From positions 56,082,202-56,146,201 of the forward strand of contig CM055312.2 of assembly GCA_029255685.2 (NCBI GenBank): DNA of 64,000 bases, written 5' to 3'. The stretch is from Silene conica (lineage: Eukaryota > Streptophyta > Magnoliopsida > Caryophyllales > Caryophyllaceae). Under the pieces are notes generated by a model. It was not told the DNA's origin. It made no database searches and saw nothing but the letters and a program-made list of their open reading frames with translations. Positions 23,170 to 33,926 of the stretch are shown piece by piece; position 1 is the first letter of the stretch; the number at the start of each line of letters is the position of its first letter. Position numbers and translations under genes: made by a program.

Positions 23170-24971
23170 TTTAAAGCAGATATGAAATAATCTACAAATA
23201 AGAAAATAAATAAACATGAGTAATCATAGAATTTAAAATCTTTTAATCAAAGATATATAACATAATATAATCGATCTCACTCAAAGAATTATATAATGTA
23301 TACCAATACCCAAATCCCGATTTGGTGAGTTAACTTTTTAACTGGTTCTACACTAGAACTCTCAGTTGACAAATTTCTTAAATTTATCTCTTAGTCCACA
23401 ATGACTTCAATAACTTGATTGAATCATCGTGTTGAGTTCAACTAGGTCACGACACACTACTTGCCCGAGGTAGAAGGGGTCCATATATATGGAGATAACA
23501 ACGGGTCCTATGTGCCCACTGACGAACAAGGGATTAATAGTGGTTTGACTTAAAAAGGCTAATTTCTCAATTTTATGTAGAGTGAGATCCCATCATCATT
23601 TTAAACTCATTTAAGTGAACTATTTAAGGTGTGTAGGAATGAGTGATGACAAATATAAAACACCATATGTCAAAAATGTAAAATAATCTACATGAGTCAT
23701 TTTACATGCATATAGGTGGTTTGGTTTAGGCGGAATATAATGACATGCAATATGCAAGCAATGAAGAGAATAAAACATAAAATCCTAGTGTGACCTATCC
23801 TATGAAAAAAACAGTAAATACAACTTGGGAATCCAATCACATGGACCCGAGAAGCTTCATGGGATCACCGTTCTTCATCTCGTGATGTAAAATGGAAATG
23901 GGACTGGAAATGAACGCTTCAATCTCCTATTCTTCTTCTTTATTCTAAGCTATTACAATGCAAATCCTATTTACATTTAATCTAAAATAAAGAATAAATA
24001 AAATACAATGGGGAGATGCGAGATCTCATAAAATACATCACCTGATTACTTTCCACCATTACCGAAAAGTAATCCAAAAACTAAGGCCACACTAGATTAC
24101 ATCATTAAATTTTACAACAATTGCAAAAAAAAAAAAACCTTAATTGTAAAGCAATATCATTAACAACATAATAAAAACATTCATAATGCAATATTATCCA
24201 AACCACCATTAAACTAAAATTGTGAAAGATTACATGTCATACATGTAAATCATAATCCAATTAAATTGTAAACAATTTTAGAATCTAGTGAGTATCATCA
24301 AATTAGATATAATAAACATTTTAAAATAAATAAATGATTAAATAACTGAAAATTATCAAATAACTCTCGTTTTTTTTTCTGGTTCCTCACGGCATTGCTG
24401 TTTTTTTTTTAAAAAAAAAACTTATTTGTCATAATTATAAATCATCATTTATAATTTATTTAATACAAATATTATCCTATAATATAAATAAGAACGAAAA
24501 CAAATTAATTAACCCTAAAATCATATTTCATGGTTTTAACACCTTTTTTGTTATCTTTATACATTAAATGGTATAATCAAGGTAGAAATAAATTTTGACA
24601 TACTTTACTAATTCGTGAATTTTATCAAAATTACTCATAGTAGCACAAAAATCATCTCATAATTTATGTGTTATAGTTCTAATCATATTAGATCTGAAAA
24701 ATTATCAAATATTGTCATTAATATTGATCTTTAATTCACATGATCAATATTCATTCATCTAAAACTAATTATGTCGATTTGTTTTTCTTTAAATAATCAT
24801 TGATCTACATCAATATTATGTATATCATCATATGAAAATTATTTTAACAATTAAAATAACAAAACCAAAAATTAAAAACCAAAAAAAAATTACCGTGAAA
24901 AAAAATTGCCGTGGAGGAAAAAAAATTGTCGATTTAATTCTCAATTAATATCGAAACGATTTTTGAACGTT
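23170..24971 (-). other. Leader of minus-strand Copia, noncoding
   Basis: This 1.8-kb AT-rich leader corresponds to 5759-7533 of the other copy. It differs by small indels and by extra sequence around 23590-23900. I see no gene in it. Confidence 0.72.
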
Positions 24972-24984
24972 GGCTCTTATACCA
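24972..24984 (-). other. tRNA primer binding site, minus-strand Copia
   Basis: On the minus strand TGGTATAAGAGCC starts two bases inside the 5' LTR end at 24987. It has one change from the usual TGGTATCAGAGCC. Confidence 0.87.
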
Positions 24985-24986
24985 CT

Positions 24987-25019
24987 TGTAGGAATATTTC
25001 TCAAATTTCCATAAACGTA
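24987..25019 (-). repeat. 5' LTR of minus-strand Copia, fragment 1
   Basis: This is the first 33 bp (plus-strand reading) of the LTR, TGTAGGAATATTTCTC to AAACGTA. The Helitron interrupts it; the LTR continues at 33471. Confidence 0.92.
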
Positions 25020-25130
25020 TCATTTAATATATTAAAGCAACAGCCGGTAACCGCTATTTTAGAGAAAAAAGTGACGTGTTGCGCTCATATCGATCGACCG
25101 TATACAATACAAATTATGTACACAATAAAT

Positions 25131-25265
25131 ACGTAAAACAAAAACTACCCACTCATCCACTAACCCCTACTCTGCTCCGTCCTTAGTCGCACACAATAGG
25201 TGAGGGGATTCGATCCTAGGACCTATTGTCAACAATACCTCCGTCTTAACCACTAGACTAAGACA
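25131..25265 (-). mobile_element. tRNA-derived SINE-like copy 1
   Basis: On the minus strand an RNA polymerase III A box TAGTCTAGTGG (25250-25260) is followed 33 bases later by a B-box-like GGATCGAATCC (25206-25216, one change from GGTTCGANTCC). The head resembles the second copy at 31203-31321 (AAGACGGAGGTAT, CAATAGGTCCTAGG shared). It cannot fold as a functional tRNA. Ends are approximate; I found no clear target duplication. Confidence 0.6.
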
Positions 25266-25676
25266 TCTTCGGTATCACCCTCTCTAATTTGTAAAAGTTA
25301 ATCCACACTATTTTCCATTTGTCTCGATCTTCTCGCCATCTTAATTTCTTGAATTTTTGCTAAACAGTAAAAGTAATACTCTGTACTTTTTATCAACTTA
25401 TACTTTTAATTTCTACATAAAGACCAGATTTTTGCAAAGAATTTAATATCCAACCATATTTTTTAATAATTATCATATAATAGTTTTCTTAACTATTATT
25501 AATCACGACATATTTTTAGACATGATCGATTTTATGAAACTATTTTTTGGGTCACATGTAAGAAGGGTCCGGAAATTTATTTTTTGGTAAAATGTAAGAA
25601 TTATATTAACCAAAACTTGTGACTATTACAAACTAATCAGCTCATCGAGCATCAAGGCAGCCTACGGCAACAAAAA

Positions 25677-28600
25677 TTACATAGATAAAAGATGTTCCAT
25701 ATACTTCCTATCTCTGGTATTGAGTACTCCTTTTGTTATACCCCTGAAATGTGTTTGCATATCCTCTCTAATCTTCGCGCAAACACCTTCTGGTCTCATT
25801 AACACACCCTCAAGTCTGCTTTTATTTCGTTGAGTCCAGATATGGTAGATGATGGCATTGATGATGCCATTCAAAATACCTCTCTTAAGCTTGGAACCTC
25901 GAAGCCTGATTCTCCAATTATTCTGAATGTGACTGTGCAGTGGGTATTTCACCCATGAACTCATCCTGTTAACAATAAGAGCACTGTATTCACACTTACA
26001 AAACAAGTGTTCATGATCTTCTATGGCCTTCTGACAGATGCAACAGAGATTATCTTGTAGCAGCTGCAAGTTATACAGTTTCTCTTTCGTATTCATAGCC
26101 TTATGTTGATGCAACCAGCTCACAAAACGATGCTTAGGTAAGGTCCATTTCTGCCATATCAGCGTATCCCAGTGAACAATAGGTCCCTTTGTCCTACACC
26201 AGTGATAACCCTTAGTAATAGTGTAGCCATTGCCCTCTGTCCATTCCTGATCAATGTAACCTTGTTTGAACTTGTCCTTGACCTGGCAAATCTTTCTCCA
26301 GCCCCAGCTGCTGTCAGCCTTAGGTTGATAAGCCAACCATGCTTCCCCCTTTAGGTAAATGGCATGAACCCATTTCACCCAAAGTTTCCCTGGGTCTGTC
26401 ATAATCCACCAAGCAAGCTTTCCTATTGCAGCCCTGTTCCACTCTTTGTTTTGCAACATATTCAACCCACCTTCATGATAAGGAGTACATACCTTGTTCC
26501 AGGCTACAAGGGGTGATCTACTGTGAACAGTAGATGCCTCCCATAGGTAAGTTCTGCAGATACTCTCAATTCGTTTAATGATTCCTGATGGAAGTACAAA
26601 AATGCTTGCCCAATAGGAATGGAGAGTGTTCAGCACAGCCTTGATAACAACCAAACGTCCTGTATAACTGAGTTTCCTGGCCCCCATCCTTCTAATTCGT
26701 TCCAGCACCTTATCAATGAGAGGTTGGCAGTCTATGAGGTTCAAACGAGAAGCTTTGATAGGTACCCCAAGGTATTTGAAGGGTAGGTGTCCCTCTTTGC
26801 AGCCTGATACTTGGAGTATATCAGCTTTCACCTGCTGAGTTAAGCCAGCAACATAAATATTGGACTTGCCTTGACTTAGCTTCAGTCCAGAGGCCACTGA
26901 GAACGTTGCAAAGGTACGCAAAAGGATCATCATGGATGGGAGATCACCTTTGCTAAAAAGTAAGAGGTCATCAGCAAACATATGACTTGTTAACTTCATT
27001 GGTTTGCACATTGGATGATACTTAAACTCAGAATTGGATGTTGTATGGTGAAGGAGTCTAGATAAGTATTCCATGCAAATTGTAAAGAGCAAAGGGGAGA
27101 GGGGATCCCCTTGCCTCAATCCTCGTCTTCCTTTAAAGAAACCAAAGGACTCCCCATTCAGTTTCAGGGTGAAACTAGCAGTGGTGACACACTGCATCAC
27201 CAGAGTGATGAAGGCATCAGGAAACTGTAGAGCAATCATCATATCTTCCAAAAACTTCCACTCTACTGTGTCATACGCTTTCTGCATGTCCATTTTTATC
27301 AAGCATCTGGGAGTTACATTCTTCCTATTATAATGTCTGATGAGGTCTTGACATATGAGGATGTTTTCAACTATGTGCCTGCCTTTGACAAAACCTCCTT
27401 GTGTAGGAGATATAATGCTAGGTAAAACTTTGGCCAATCTAGCACATAAAAGTTTAGAAATGCACTTGTACACAGTGTTACAACAAGCAATGGGCCTGAA
27501 GTGTAAAACTGATGTAGGTTGAGCAATCTTGGGCAGCAGGGATATCACAGTGTTGTTAATTTGAGTAAGCATTCGACCATGATGGAAGAAGTCCTTGATG
27601 GCTGTGCATACCTCTCCCCCAATTAACTCCCAATTGGTCTTGAAAAAGTGACTATTATAACCATCTGGGCCTGGTGCTTTAGCATTAGGGATACTAAACA
27701 TGGTGGCTTTGATCTCATCATCTGATATAGGGGCTAAGAGCAGATCATGGTGTGTAGGGGAACATAGAGAGCCCTGTTGTACTATTGTACAGGAGACCCT
27801 GGTGACTGTCTTACACTCCCCAAGTAACTTCATATAATAATCTAGAAAAGCCTGTTGAACAGTCTCAGGCTGATCCTGCCACTGGCCATTTTCATCCATA
27901 ATTTTATGAACTTGATTCTGAGCTTTGCGACTTCTGAGTGTTCCATGGAAGAAAGCTGTATTACAGTCCCCTTCTTGAATCCAAGTGGTTTTAGCCCGTT
28001 GTCTAAGGAAGCTCATTCTTGCCTTATCCAGCTCCCTATACTGTGCCTGAACCTGCAGTTCCTGTTCAATCAGAGAGGTATCAGATGGTCTTTGAAAGAG
28101 CTGCTTCTGGATATCAAGCAGCCTAGTATAGGCAAGGTCTGCTTGATGTTCAATTCCCTCAAACTTTTCCTTATTTAGCATCTTCAGAGGCCCTTTCAGT
28201 CTCTTCAATTTAGCCACCAGCTGGTACATGGGAGTACCATACACTTCCTGTATCCATGACTCCTTGACCAGATCAAAGAATTTTGGAGATTGACTCCACA
28301 TGTCATAATATTTAAAACTCCTGTTCCTCCTCTGATGAAGGGTTGCCATGGCCAAGACACAAGGTGAGTGGTCAAAGTCCCCGGAAGGCAGGAAGTTTGC
28401 TTTGTACTCCTCAAACTCACTTAACCAGTCTTGGTTAACCAGGACCCTATCCAATCTGCTAAAAACCCTAGTTTCAGGTGGTTGCTTGTTAGTCCAAGTG
28501 TAGAAAGCACCTTCACTTGGTATGTTCATCAGCTCACAGCTATCTATGCAATCTTGGAAAGGAGTAGCCTCTGCAAGACTGAACCCACCACCTAACCTTT

Positions 28601-29099
28601 CCTCAGGCTTCAAAACACAGTTGAAATCACCCCCCACCATCCATGGGCCTTGAATGGTATGATTAATGGCTCGAATATCCTCCCACAAATCTTCCCTCTC
28701 ATGAATATGGTTGAAGGCATAAACAAAAGTAGTATAGAACCATTGTTGAGTTACCAAGTTCTGTACATGACAATGGATCAATTGCGCAGTGTACTTTAAC
28801 ATATGAACCTGACATTGCTGTGGATCCCAAAGAACCCACACTCGACCACCTTGATGATGATGATTATTAGTAGTAACACTCCATCTATTAAAACCTTTAT
28901 TCATAACTAAACTGAAATTATTGGCTTTCACCTTCGTTTCAAGTAAGGCAAACAGACCAATTTTATTCTTATTCAAAAAGCTATATACAAAGTCTTGTTT
29001 CGAGGGCATATTCATCCCTCTAACATTCCAAAACCCTACTATCATTAGGAGATTGGAATGTGGTACCTGCTGATGCTCTCTGTGAAGGGGACTGACCAA
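25677..29099 (-). CDS. LINE ORF2: endonuclease, reverse transcriptase, zf-RVT
   Basis: This 1140-residue protein nicks target DNA and primes reverse transcription of the LINE RNA there. An APE-like endonuclease spans about residues 19-245 (FWNVRGMN, ALLETKV, GGDFNCVL, SRLDRVLVN, DFDHSPCVL). Reverse transcriptase spans about 470-740 (APGPDGYNSHFFK, GGFVKGRHIVENIL, KMDMQKAYDTVEW, GLRQGDPLSPLLF, catalytic HMFADDLLLFS near residue 705). The C-terminal zf-RVT region (about 990-1060) has LPKHRFVSWLHQ and CCICQKAIEDHEHLFCKC. The frame opens at 29099, overlapping ORF1 by 80 bp. A later start at 29045 (MIVGFWNVRG) sits directly before the endonuclease and is equally plausible. All catalytic motifs I can see are intact. 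Confidence 0.95.
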   Translation of the reverse strand: MVSPLHREHQQVPHSNLLMIVGFWNVRGMNMPSKQDFVYSFLNKNKIGLFALLETKVKANNFSLVMNKGFNRWSVTTNNHHHQGGRVWVLWDPQQCQVHMLKYTAQLIHCHVQNLVTQQWFYTTFVYAFNHIHEREDLWEDIRAINHTIQGPWMVGGDFNCVLKPEERLGGGFSLAEATPFQDCIDSCELMNIPSEGAFYTWTNKQPPETRVFSRLDRVLVNQDWLSEFEEYKANFLPSGDFDHSPCVLAMATLHQRRNRSFKYYDMWSQSPKFFDLVKESWIQEVYGTPMYQLVAKLKRLKGPLKMLNKEKFEGIEHQADLAYTRLLDIQKQLFQRPSDTSLIEQELQVQAQYRELDKARMSFLRQRAKTTWIQEGDCNTAFFHGTLRSRKAQNQVHKIMDENGQWQDQPETVQQAFLDYYMKLLGECKTVTRVSCTIVQQGSLCSPTHHDLLLAPISDDEIKATMFSIPNAKAPGPDGYNSHFFKTNWELIGGEVCTAIKDFFHHGRMLTQINNTVISLLPKIAQPTSVLHFRPIACCNTVYKCISKLLCARLAKVLPSIISPTQGGFVKGRHIVENILICQDLIRHYNRKNVTPRCLIKMDMQKAYDTVEWKFLEDMMIALQFPDAFITLVMQCVTTASFTLKLNGESFGFFKGRRGLRQGDPLSPLLFTICMEYLSRLLHHTTSNSEFKYHPMCKPMKLTSHMFADDLLLFSKGDLPSMMILLRTFATFSVASGLKLSQGKSNIYVAGLTQQVKADILQVSGCKEGHLPFKYLGVPIKASRLNLIDCQPLIDKVLERIRRMGARKLSYTGRLVVIKAVLNTLHSYWASIFVLPSGIIKRIESICRTYLWEASTVHSRSPLVAWNKVCTPYHEGGLNMLQNKEWNRAAIGKLAWWIMTDPGKLWVKWVHAIYLKGEAWLAYQPKADSSWGWRKICQVKDKFKQGYIDQEWTEGNGYTITKGYHWCRTKGPIVHWDTLIWQKWTLPKHRFVSWLHQHKAMNTKEKLYNLQLLQDNLCCICQKAIEDHEHLFCKCEYSALIVNRMSSWVKYPLHSHIQNNWRIRLRGSKLKRGILNGIINAIIYHIWTQRNKSRLEGVLMRPEGVCAKIREDMQTHFRGITKGVLNTRDRKYMEHLLSM

Positions 29100-30240
29100 C
29101 TAAGGTTTGTTTGTATGTAGGGCTGCCTCCCCCTTCCTTTCCTGCTGTTATCTCTGTGCTCGGCTGGGTGGTACTCACCCTAGCATCACTCCCAGTCCCT
29201 GTGTCAGAGACAGATGCTGGTACTGATGCTATAAGTGGAACCTGCTGGCCATGGTTTGGTTGGGGTTGTTTGGGAACCCACTGTTTGCGTATCACTGGTT
29301 TCCTGAGCTTCCTACAATCCTTCCGTTCATGCCCTATTCTTTGACATTCAGTACATAAACTGGGCTTCCAATCATACTCAATGTCAAGGCTAATAACTTG
29401 CCCCTTTTCATCTTTAAAACTCAACTGATCAGGGAAGGCTTGATCAACTTTCACTTCCACCAACACCCTTGCAAACCCTAAGCGTGTCTTATTCTGAGTA
29501 AAGTCATCCTTCTTTAGGTATGTTCCTATAAGGTTTGCGAGTTTGGGTAAGCTATTACCCCAAAACTTCATTGGGAGTTTGTGAAAACGTATCCACGTGG
29601 GCACTACTTTGACATCTTCCTTCTCAAGGTCGATATCTGGTTGCCATGGTTTCAAAACCACTGGCCTGTTATCAAATAAGTAGTGCCCAGCGTTCAGCAC
29701 TGTAGTTTTCATAGCCTCAGTTTGAAATCTAACGACAAATACTCCATTAGGGAGATAAGAGATCTTGTCGATGACATGCTGCTTCCATATGCGTTTAAGG
29801 AATCCTTCAAGGACTTGCCATGGAGGAGAGCCTCCAACAATAAACCCATACACAGCCGTACTCCAATATTCAATCTCCTCCTTCACATCTTCTTCAGTGA
29901 TTTGAAACAGGGTATCAGAATCCACAACCAGCACGTTCTTCTTACCCTGCTTCGTATACCATTGCCCGTCCTCTGTTCCTCCATCCATCTGTGATACATG
30001 GCCTGGGGGTGCCTCTGTCTGTGCCTTCGGACTTGCCTCTGTATCACTATCCCCTTCCTCATCTGTCACAACGTCATATGGAGGAACTCCTCCTAATATG
30101 TCGTGCATGGACTTCTCCTTACCATTATTGTTCTCTTCTGTATCCGGTCCCTGTCTAGAGGACCCTGCGTTCTGTTCCTTACTTCGTGATTTCTTCCTAG
30201 TGGTGATGCCAGTCATGGGTGGGGAAGGACTTTTGGCCAT
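29020..30240 (-). CDS. LINE ORF1: DUF4283-like RNA-binding protein
   Basis: This 406-residue protein probably binds the LINE RNA and forms the ribonucleoprotein. The first 90 residues are charged and disordered. A DUF4283-like region at about 110-250 has WSTAVYGFIVGGSPPWQVLE, GVFVVRFQTEA and VPTWIRFHKLPMKFW. One zinc knuckle CTECQRIGHERKDC lies at about 295-308. The C-terminus is rich in proline, glutamine and serine. The start at 30240 lies about 60 bp inside the element and no earlier start is possible within it. It overlaps the start of ORF2, as is usual for such LINEs. It is uninterrupted. Confidence 0.92.
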   Translation of the reverse strand: MAKSPSPPMTGITTRKKSRSKEQNAGSSRQGPDTEENNNGKEKSMHDILGGVPPYDVVTDEEGDSDTEASPKAQTEAPPGHVSQMDGGTEDGQWYTKQGKKNVLVVDSDTLFQITEEDVKEEIEYWSTAVYGFIVGGSPPWQVLEGFLKRIWKQHVIDKISYLPNGVFVVRFQTEAMKTTVLNAGHYLFDNRPVVLKPWQPDIDLEKEDVKVVPTWIRFHKLPMKFWGNSLPKLANLIGTYLKKDDFTQNKTRLGFARVLVEVKVDQAFPDQLSFKDEKGQVISLDIEYDWKPSLCTECQRIGHERKDCRKLRKPVIRKQWVPKQPQPNHGQQVPLIASVPASVSDTGTGSDARVSTTQPSTEITAGKEGGGSPTYKQTLVGQSPSQRASAGTTFQSPNDSRVLEC

Positions 30241-30316
30241 GGTGCCGTGAAAGTCCTTGCCGTTGCCAAGGAGAGCTTCGCACTAGGGTTTTAAAATAAA
30301 ATCGTCCGGAAATTTA

Positions 30317-33300
30317 AGGTGAAAGAAAATAATTTAATGAATGTAATATAACTATTAATGCAGTGGAAGAAAATATTCAATATTTGTAATGGTTTTTAGA
30401 ATATGTGAGATATTATAAATTGTTTTAACACTATAGTACAAAAAAAAAGGTCAATATGACAGAAATGTCCGTCGAAAACGTCATTTGGTTTTGTTGCAAA
30501 AGTAACGTTGACCCTAAACATCCGTCGCAAGAGGTAAATTGAGACGAAATATTTCCTCCCAGAACAAAGATGACTCCGTCTCAACTCTCAATTGTCATAC
30601 TCCATAAGAGTCAACATTATTAGGTGTTGTCGACTTTATGTTACTATTGAAACATGACCGACTTTATATTACTACTCCGTATTTTTTAGGTTACCCGTAA
30701 TAAGGGTTTGGAAATTTTATATTGGAGAAATACAAACTAATAAATGTAATATATTAACAAATGTAGTTTATAAAGACATTTTTCTATATTTGTAATGTTG
30801 TTGGCTATTGGCAAAACATTATAAATATTTTAAACACAAACTATATGTGGCCTGTCACAATTTTGTATTATTTACAAACAATTTAATTACTTTTGAACAT
30901 CATTTATTAAAAGAGGATTTTTGAAAATAATGAATTTTTGTTATATTTAGCCATTTCTACGAAATATCGAATAATTTGTGATAATTTTCATATTATTTGT
31001 ACTATAGTCTTTTAATTACCCGGTAATTCCTTTTTTTTCTGTCATTTTTCTTCGCCGGGGTCGTTTTAGGTTATACGTTTTTTTGTAGATGTGATCTAAT
31101 TTGGGGATTAACTTAACTTACTTAGTTTGACGATGACATATTCGATTAATGATACTTAATTTGCGAAAATGATTTGGGTGTTTAGCATGAAAAAGGCTCA
31201 ATTATTTTTTGTTGGTTCAACGAAGCACGCACTTGGTCGCATTACAATAGAGGGGAGGAGGAATCGAACCTAGGACCTATTGTCCATGATACCTCCGTCT
31301 TTACCACTGAACTAAGACATCAAAAAGACTCAATCAATTATTAGACTATGCAATTCTCCACATTAACTAATTAAGAAATAAACTTGATTAATGGTGACAG
31401 GTCTATCTCCAAAGAAAATCAAGATGGTAGCATTATTTGGTATTGTTTCTTATTTCGGTTATGTTTGCTTATGATTTAAGGTGAAATCTAAAGATGTTTA
31501 ACTGAGTTGATTATGAAATGACTGAATATCGAAAATTAGGGGTCTTTGTTTGATTTTAATCCAAAAATTATAGTCGAAGTGATCCGAGTTTAATGGTTGC
31601 AGAGGAATTTAAAGATTTTATGCACAAGTTCGATTAGTGCAATACCATCTCTTTGATTTCTTAACATTTTTTTTATCTCCTTTGACATTTAGTTTTTCAG
31701 TTGTGAATTTGTAGTGTTCAATTGTTCATATTCAGTTATACCAACATTTGACCCTCTTATAAGGTCATTATTACAGTTAGTTTTACCTTGCATAAATAGT
31801 TCATCTAATAAACCTTACAACTCTACCAACATCTTCTAATAAGTTAGCTCCAAACTACCAAGCTTTAGAGGAAGGAGTTGAGAGTTTTCACAATTTTTAG
31901 TTTGCTTAGTAGTAGCCGCTAACAACTTTAACAGAATAAAGTCTTAACGGAATAAATAAAGTTGGCTATTGAAGTCTTGAAGAGGACGATAATGAAAATT
32001 TTAGATAAGTATAACTGGGGTTAGACCGTTCTTATAGAAGAATAGGAAGTAAGTGATTTGTGCATCCGGCCTACACGAATACGTGTCCAGGTGTCGGATT
32101 TGACTATTATGAAAAAATATCATGTTTTTGGTATAAAATTCAGTATCCAAGTGTCATACCTATGCCCTAGTGTCGAGTGTGCGATTGTCTGCGCAATATA
32201 GCTATAAGTATTGGTTGTAAAATTATGGTAATGTTACTATCAATTATACGACTACCAAATTAAGAAATGCTCATTTTAAATTTGATTTCATTATTGTGAG
32301 ACTACTATTTTAAGGCATACACCCTCCAATTCTAAATTATTCCATTTTTCAAAATTTCTGATGTGGATTTTGAACAAATAGGTCAATTCAAAGGAACTAG
32401 ACGGAATAATATGTATTAAATTTTATTACTCCGTATATTTTAATTTGTTTCACCTTGCCAAATTAGCTAATACATTGTCATAGGGTCAGTGATCAACGTA
32501 TGGAAAATATATTGGACGGCTCGAATTTTGTATTCTCCGTCTTAGTTTGTAAAGGCGCGCCTCGAGTGCGCCTAAGATGCTCCATGGATGAGACACTAAC
32601 CAAATCTCGTGTTGGTGCAACTTAAATTTCCTAAGACACATTAAATGAGACTTAAAAGATTATTTGAAATCTAATCAACCCTAGAGCTTTCCAGAATATG
32701 CTACTGCATAAGCACTGCTGAAAATGCAAATTATCTCACAATTAGAAAGTATGAATGTTACACTATATTAACATTTGGTGTTTGCATTCTAGGGAAACAA
32801 CGAAGGGTGTCAAAGTTCAATTTCAATTTGAAGGCACAAATGTAAAGAGATTGGATATGGCGTGATTAAAATGAGCTCTTTAATTCTTTGATTTTAGTAC
32901 TCGGTGTGGGTCTGTATCATACAACATTTACAACATTCCGTTGGTATTTATATTTAGAATTGCACTAATATGTTTGATATTGTTGTACTTGATGGAGTCA
33001 GTCTCATTAATTCTTTGATTTTGGACGGAATATAGAAAAATGACTATTTTAAACGAGATTTTTCTTACGATGAAAGGTTAATGATTTGAATCATCTCTGT
33101 TTTTATTTCCGGATTATCATTAGAAAACAATCTCTATGTTTTGTTAATGCAACTGTAAAATTGAGTATCTTCGACCTCTTACATCATGGTTTATTGGAGT
33201 CATTCAGTTATAACGTAATATTGTACCTTTTCACATTAACGATGAGATTACCAGTGTCGTTTGTTTTGTCTTCAATCAATATTTAAGGTGTAAGAATGAA

Positions 33301-33438
33301 TATCTATTTTTAAACTATTTATTGATTTTATACATATATATTCACTTATTTAAATATTTCCATATTTATACAAAATATTTATATTTTTGAGTTAAAATAG
33401 TCACCTACATAATTTTTTTATACATAGATTCATATTAT
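30317..33438. other. Helitron body right of the LINE, noncoding
   Basis: This is AT-rich sequence with only short chance open frames (33086-33286 is typical). The one recognisable feature is the SINE-like copy at 31203-31321. Confidence 0.7.
31203..31321 (-). mobile_element. tRNA-derived SINE-like copy 2
   Basis: On the minus strand a perfect A box TAGTTCAGTGG (31304-31314) and perfect B box GGTTCGATTCC (31260-31270) lie in a tRNA-like head. The element ends in an A-rich tail. It is flanked by near-identical 13-bp repeats, AAAAAGGCTCAAT (31190-31202) and AAAAAGACTCAAT (31322-31334), which look like a target duplication with one change. Confidence 0.72.
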
Positions 33439-33470
33439 ACCCGTGCATAAATGCACGGGTTACACACTAG
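33439..33470 (+). other. Helitron 3' hairpin and CTAG terminus
   Basis: A 9-bp perfect stem with a 4-base loop is followed by TACACACTAG. In Helitrons this hairpin ends rolling-circle transfer. Confidence 0.93.
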
Positions 33471-33926
33471 TTAATCTAATTAATACTGCCAAGGATTATA
33501 TCAAAAGACGATTTAATAAAAAATGCTATAAATTGAATTAAATAGACATGAATATAGAAATAACCTTTAGATATATGTGGAATCGGCCTAAGAACAACCT
33601 AGTAAGCCCAAATTTCAAAATAGAAATTCTCCTTAGATTGCACCCAAGATGACCGAGAATTGCCCTTCAAATCACCACCTTAATTATTATTAATTATGGA
33701 GGTTTTTATTTTTAGGTTTTTAGATGATGAACTGATGAGAAAAATAAGAGAAATCAGTTCTCTTATTCTTTGCCAATTCTCACGGCAACCACACTCCCCA
33801 AACTCTGTATGTTGTTTTGTTTTAAGTGTTGTTAATCATATAGGAGACTCAGTTAGAGTTTTCACCTATCTGAACTACTACTAAAATATCTACATATATT
33901 TTAATGCATGTACTCGTAACTAAATA
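33471..33926 (-). repeat. 5' LTR of minus-strand Copia, fragment 2
   Basis: This continues the LTR from 25019 (TTAATCTAATTAATACTGCC). It ends at AACTAAATA where LARD A entered; the open frame at 33696-33884 is also present in the other LTR and is not a gene. Confidence 0.92.

Larger units (their letters stand above)
25580..30303 (-). mobile_element. L1-type LINE with both ORFs open
   Basis: This 4724-bp non-LTR retrotransposon is flanked by a perfect 13-bp duplication GTCCGGAAATTTA (25567-25579 and 30304-30316). On the minus strand it has a short 5' leader of about 60 bp, ORF1 (30240-29020), ORF2 (29099-25677) and a 3' tail ending ACATTTTACC plus six A. The long duplication, A tail and two-ORF order are those of plant L1 elements. 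Neither ORF has a stop or frameshift, so it could be recent and functional. Confidence 0.95.
25020..33470 (+). mobile_element. Non-autonomous Helitron carrying a LINE and SINEs
   Basis: This has all the end features of a Helitron. It starts with TC (TCATTTAATATATTAAAGC) and ends with CTAG (33467-33470). A perfect 9-bp hairpin, ACCCGTGCA / TGCACGGGT with loop TAAA (33439-33460), lies ten bases before the end. It sits exactly between A (25019) and T (33471) with no target duplication. The empty site is visible in the partner LTR near 1336 (CGTATTAATCTAATT). Without the LINE it is about 3.7 kb and AT-rich, and it encodes no Rep/helicase, so an autonomous Helitron must have mobilised it. I found no captured host gene fragment. 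Confidence 0.93.

Noticed and set aside
25206-25260. Functional tRNA gene on the minus strand
   Set aside because: A and B boxes are present, but no acceptor stem or anticodon arm pairs; a SINE head explains it better.
30449-30600. Captured gene fragment in the Helitron
   Set aside because: Short CG-containing stretches but no open frame or motif that I can link to a protein.
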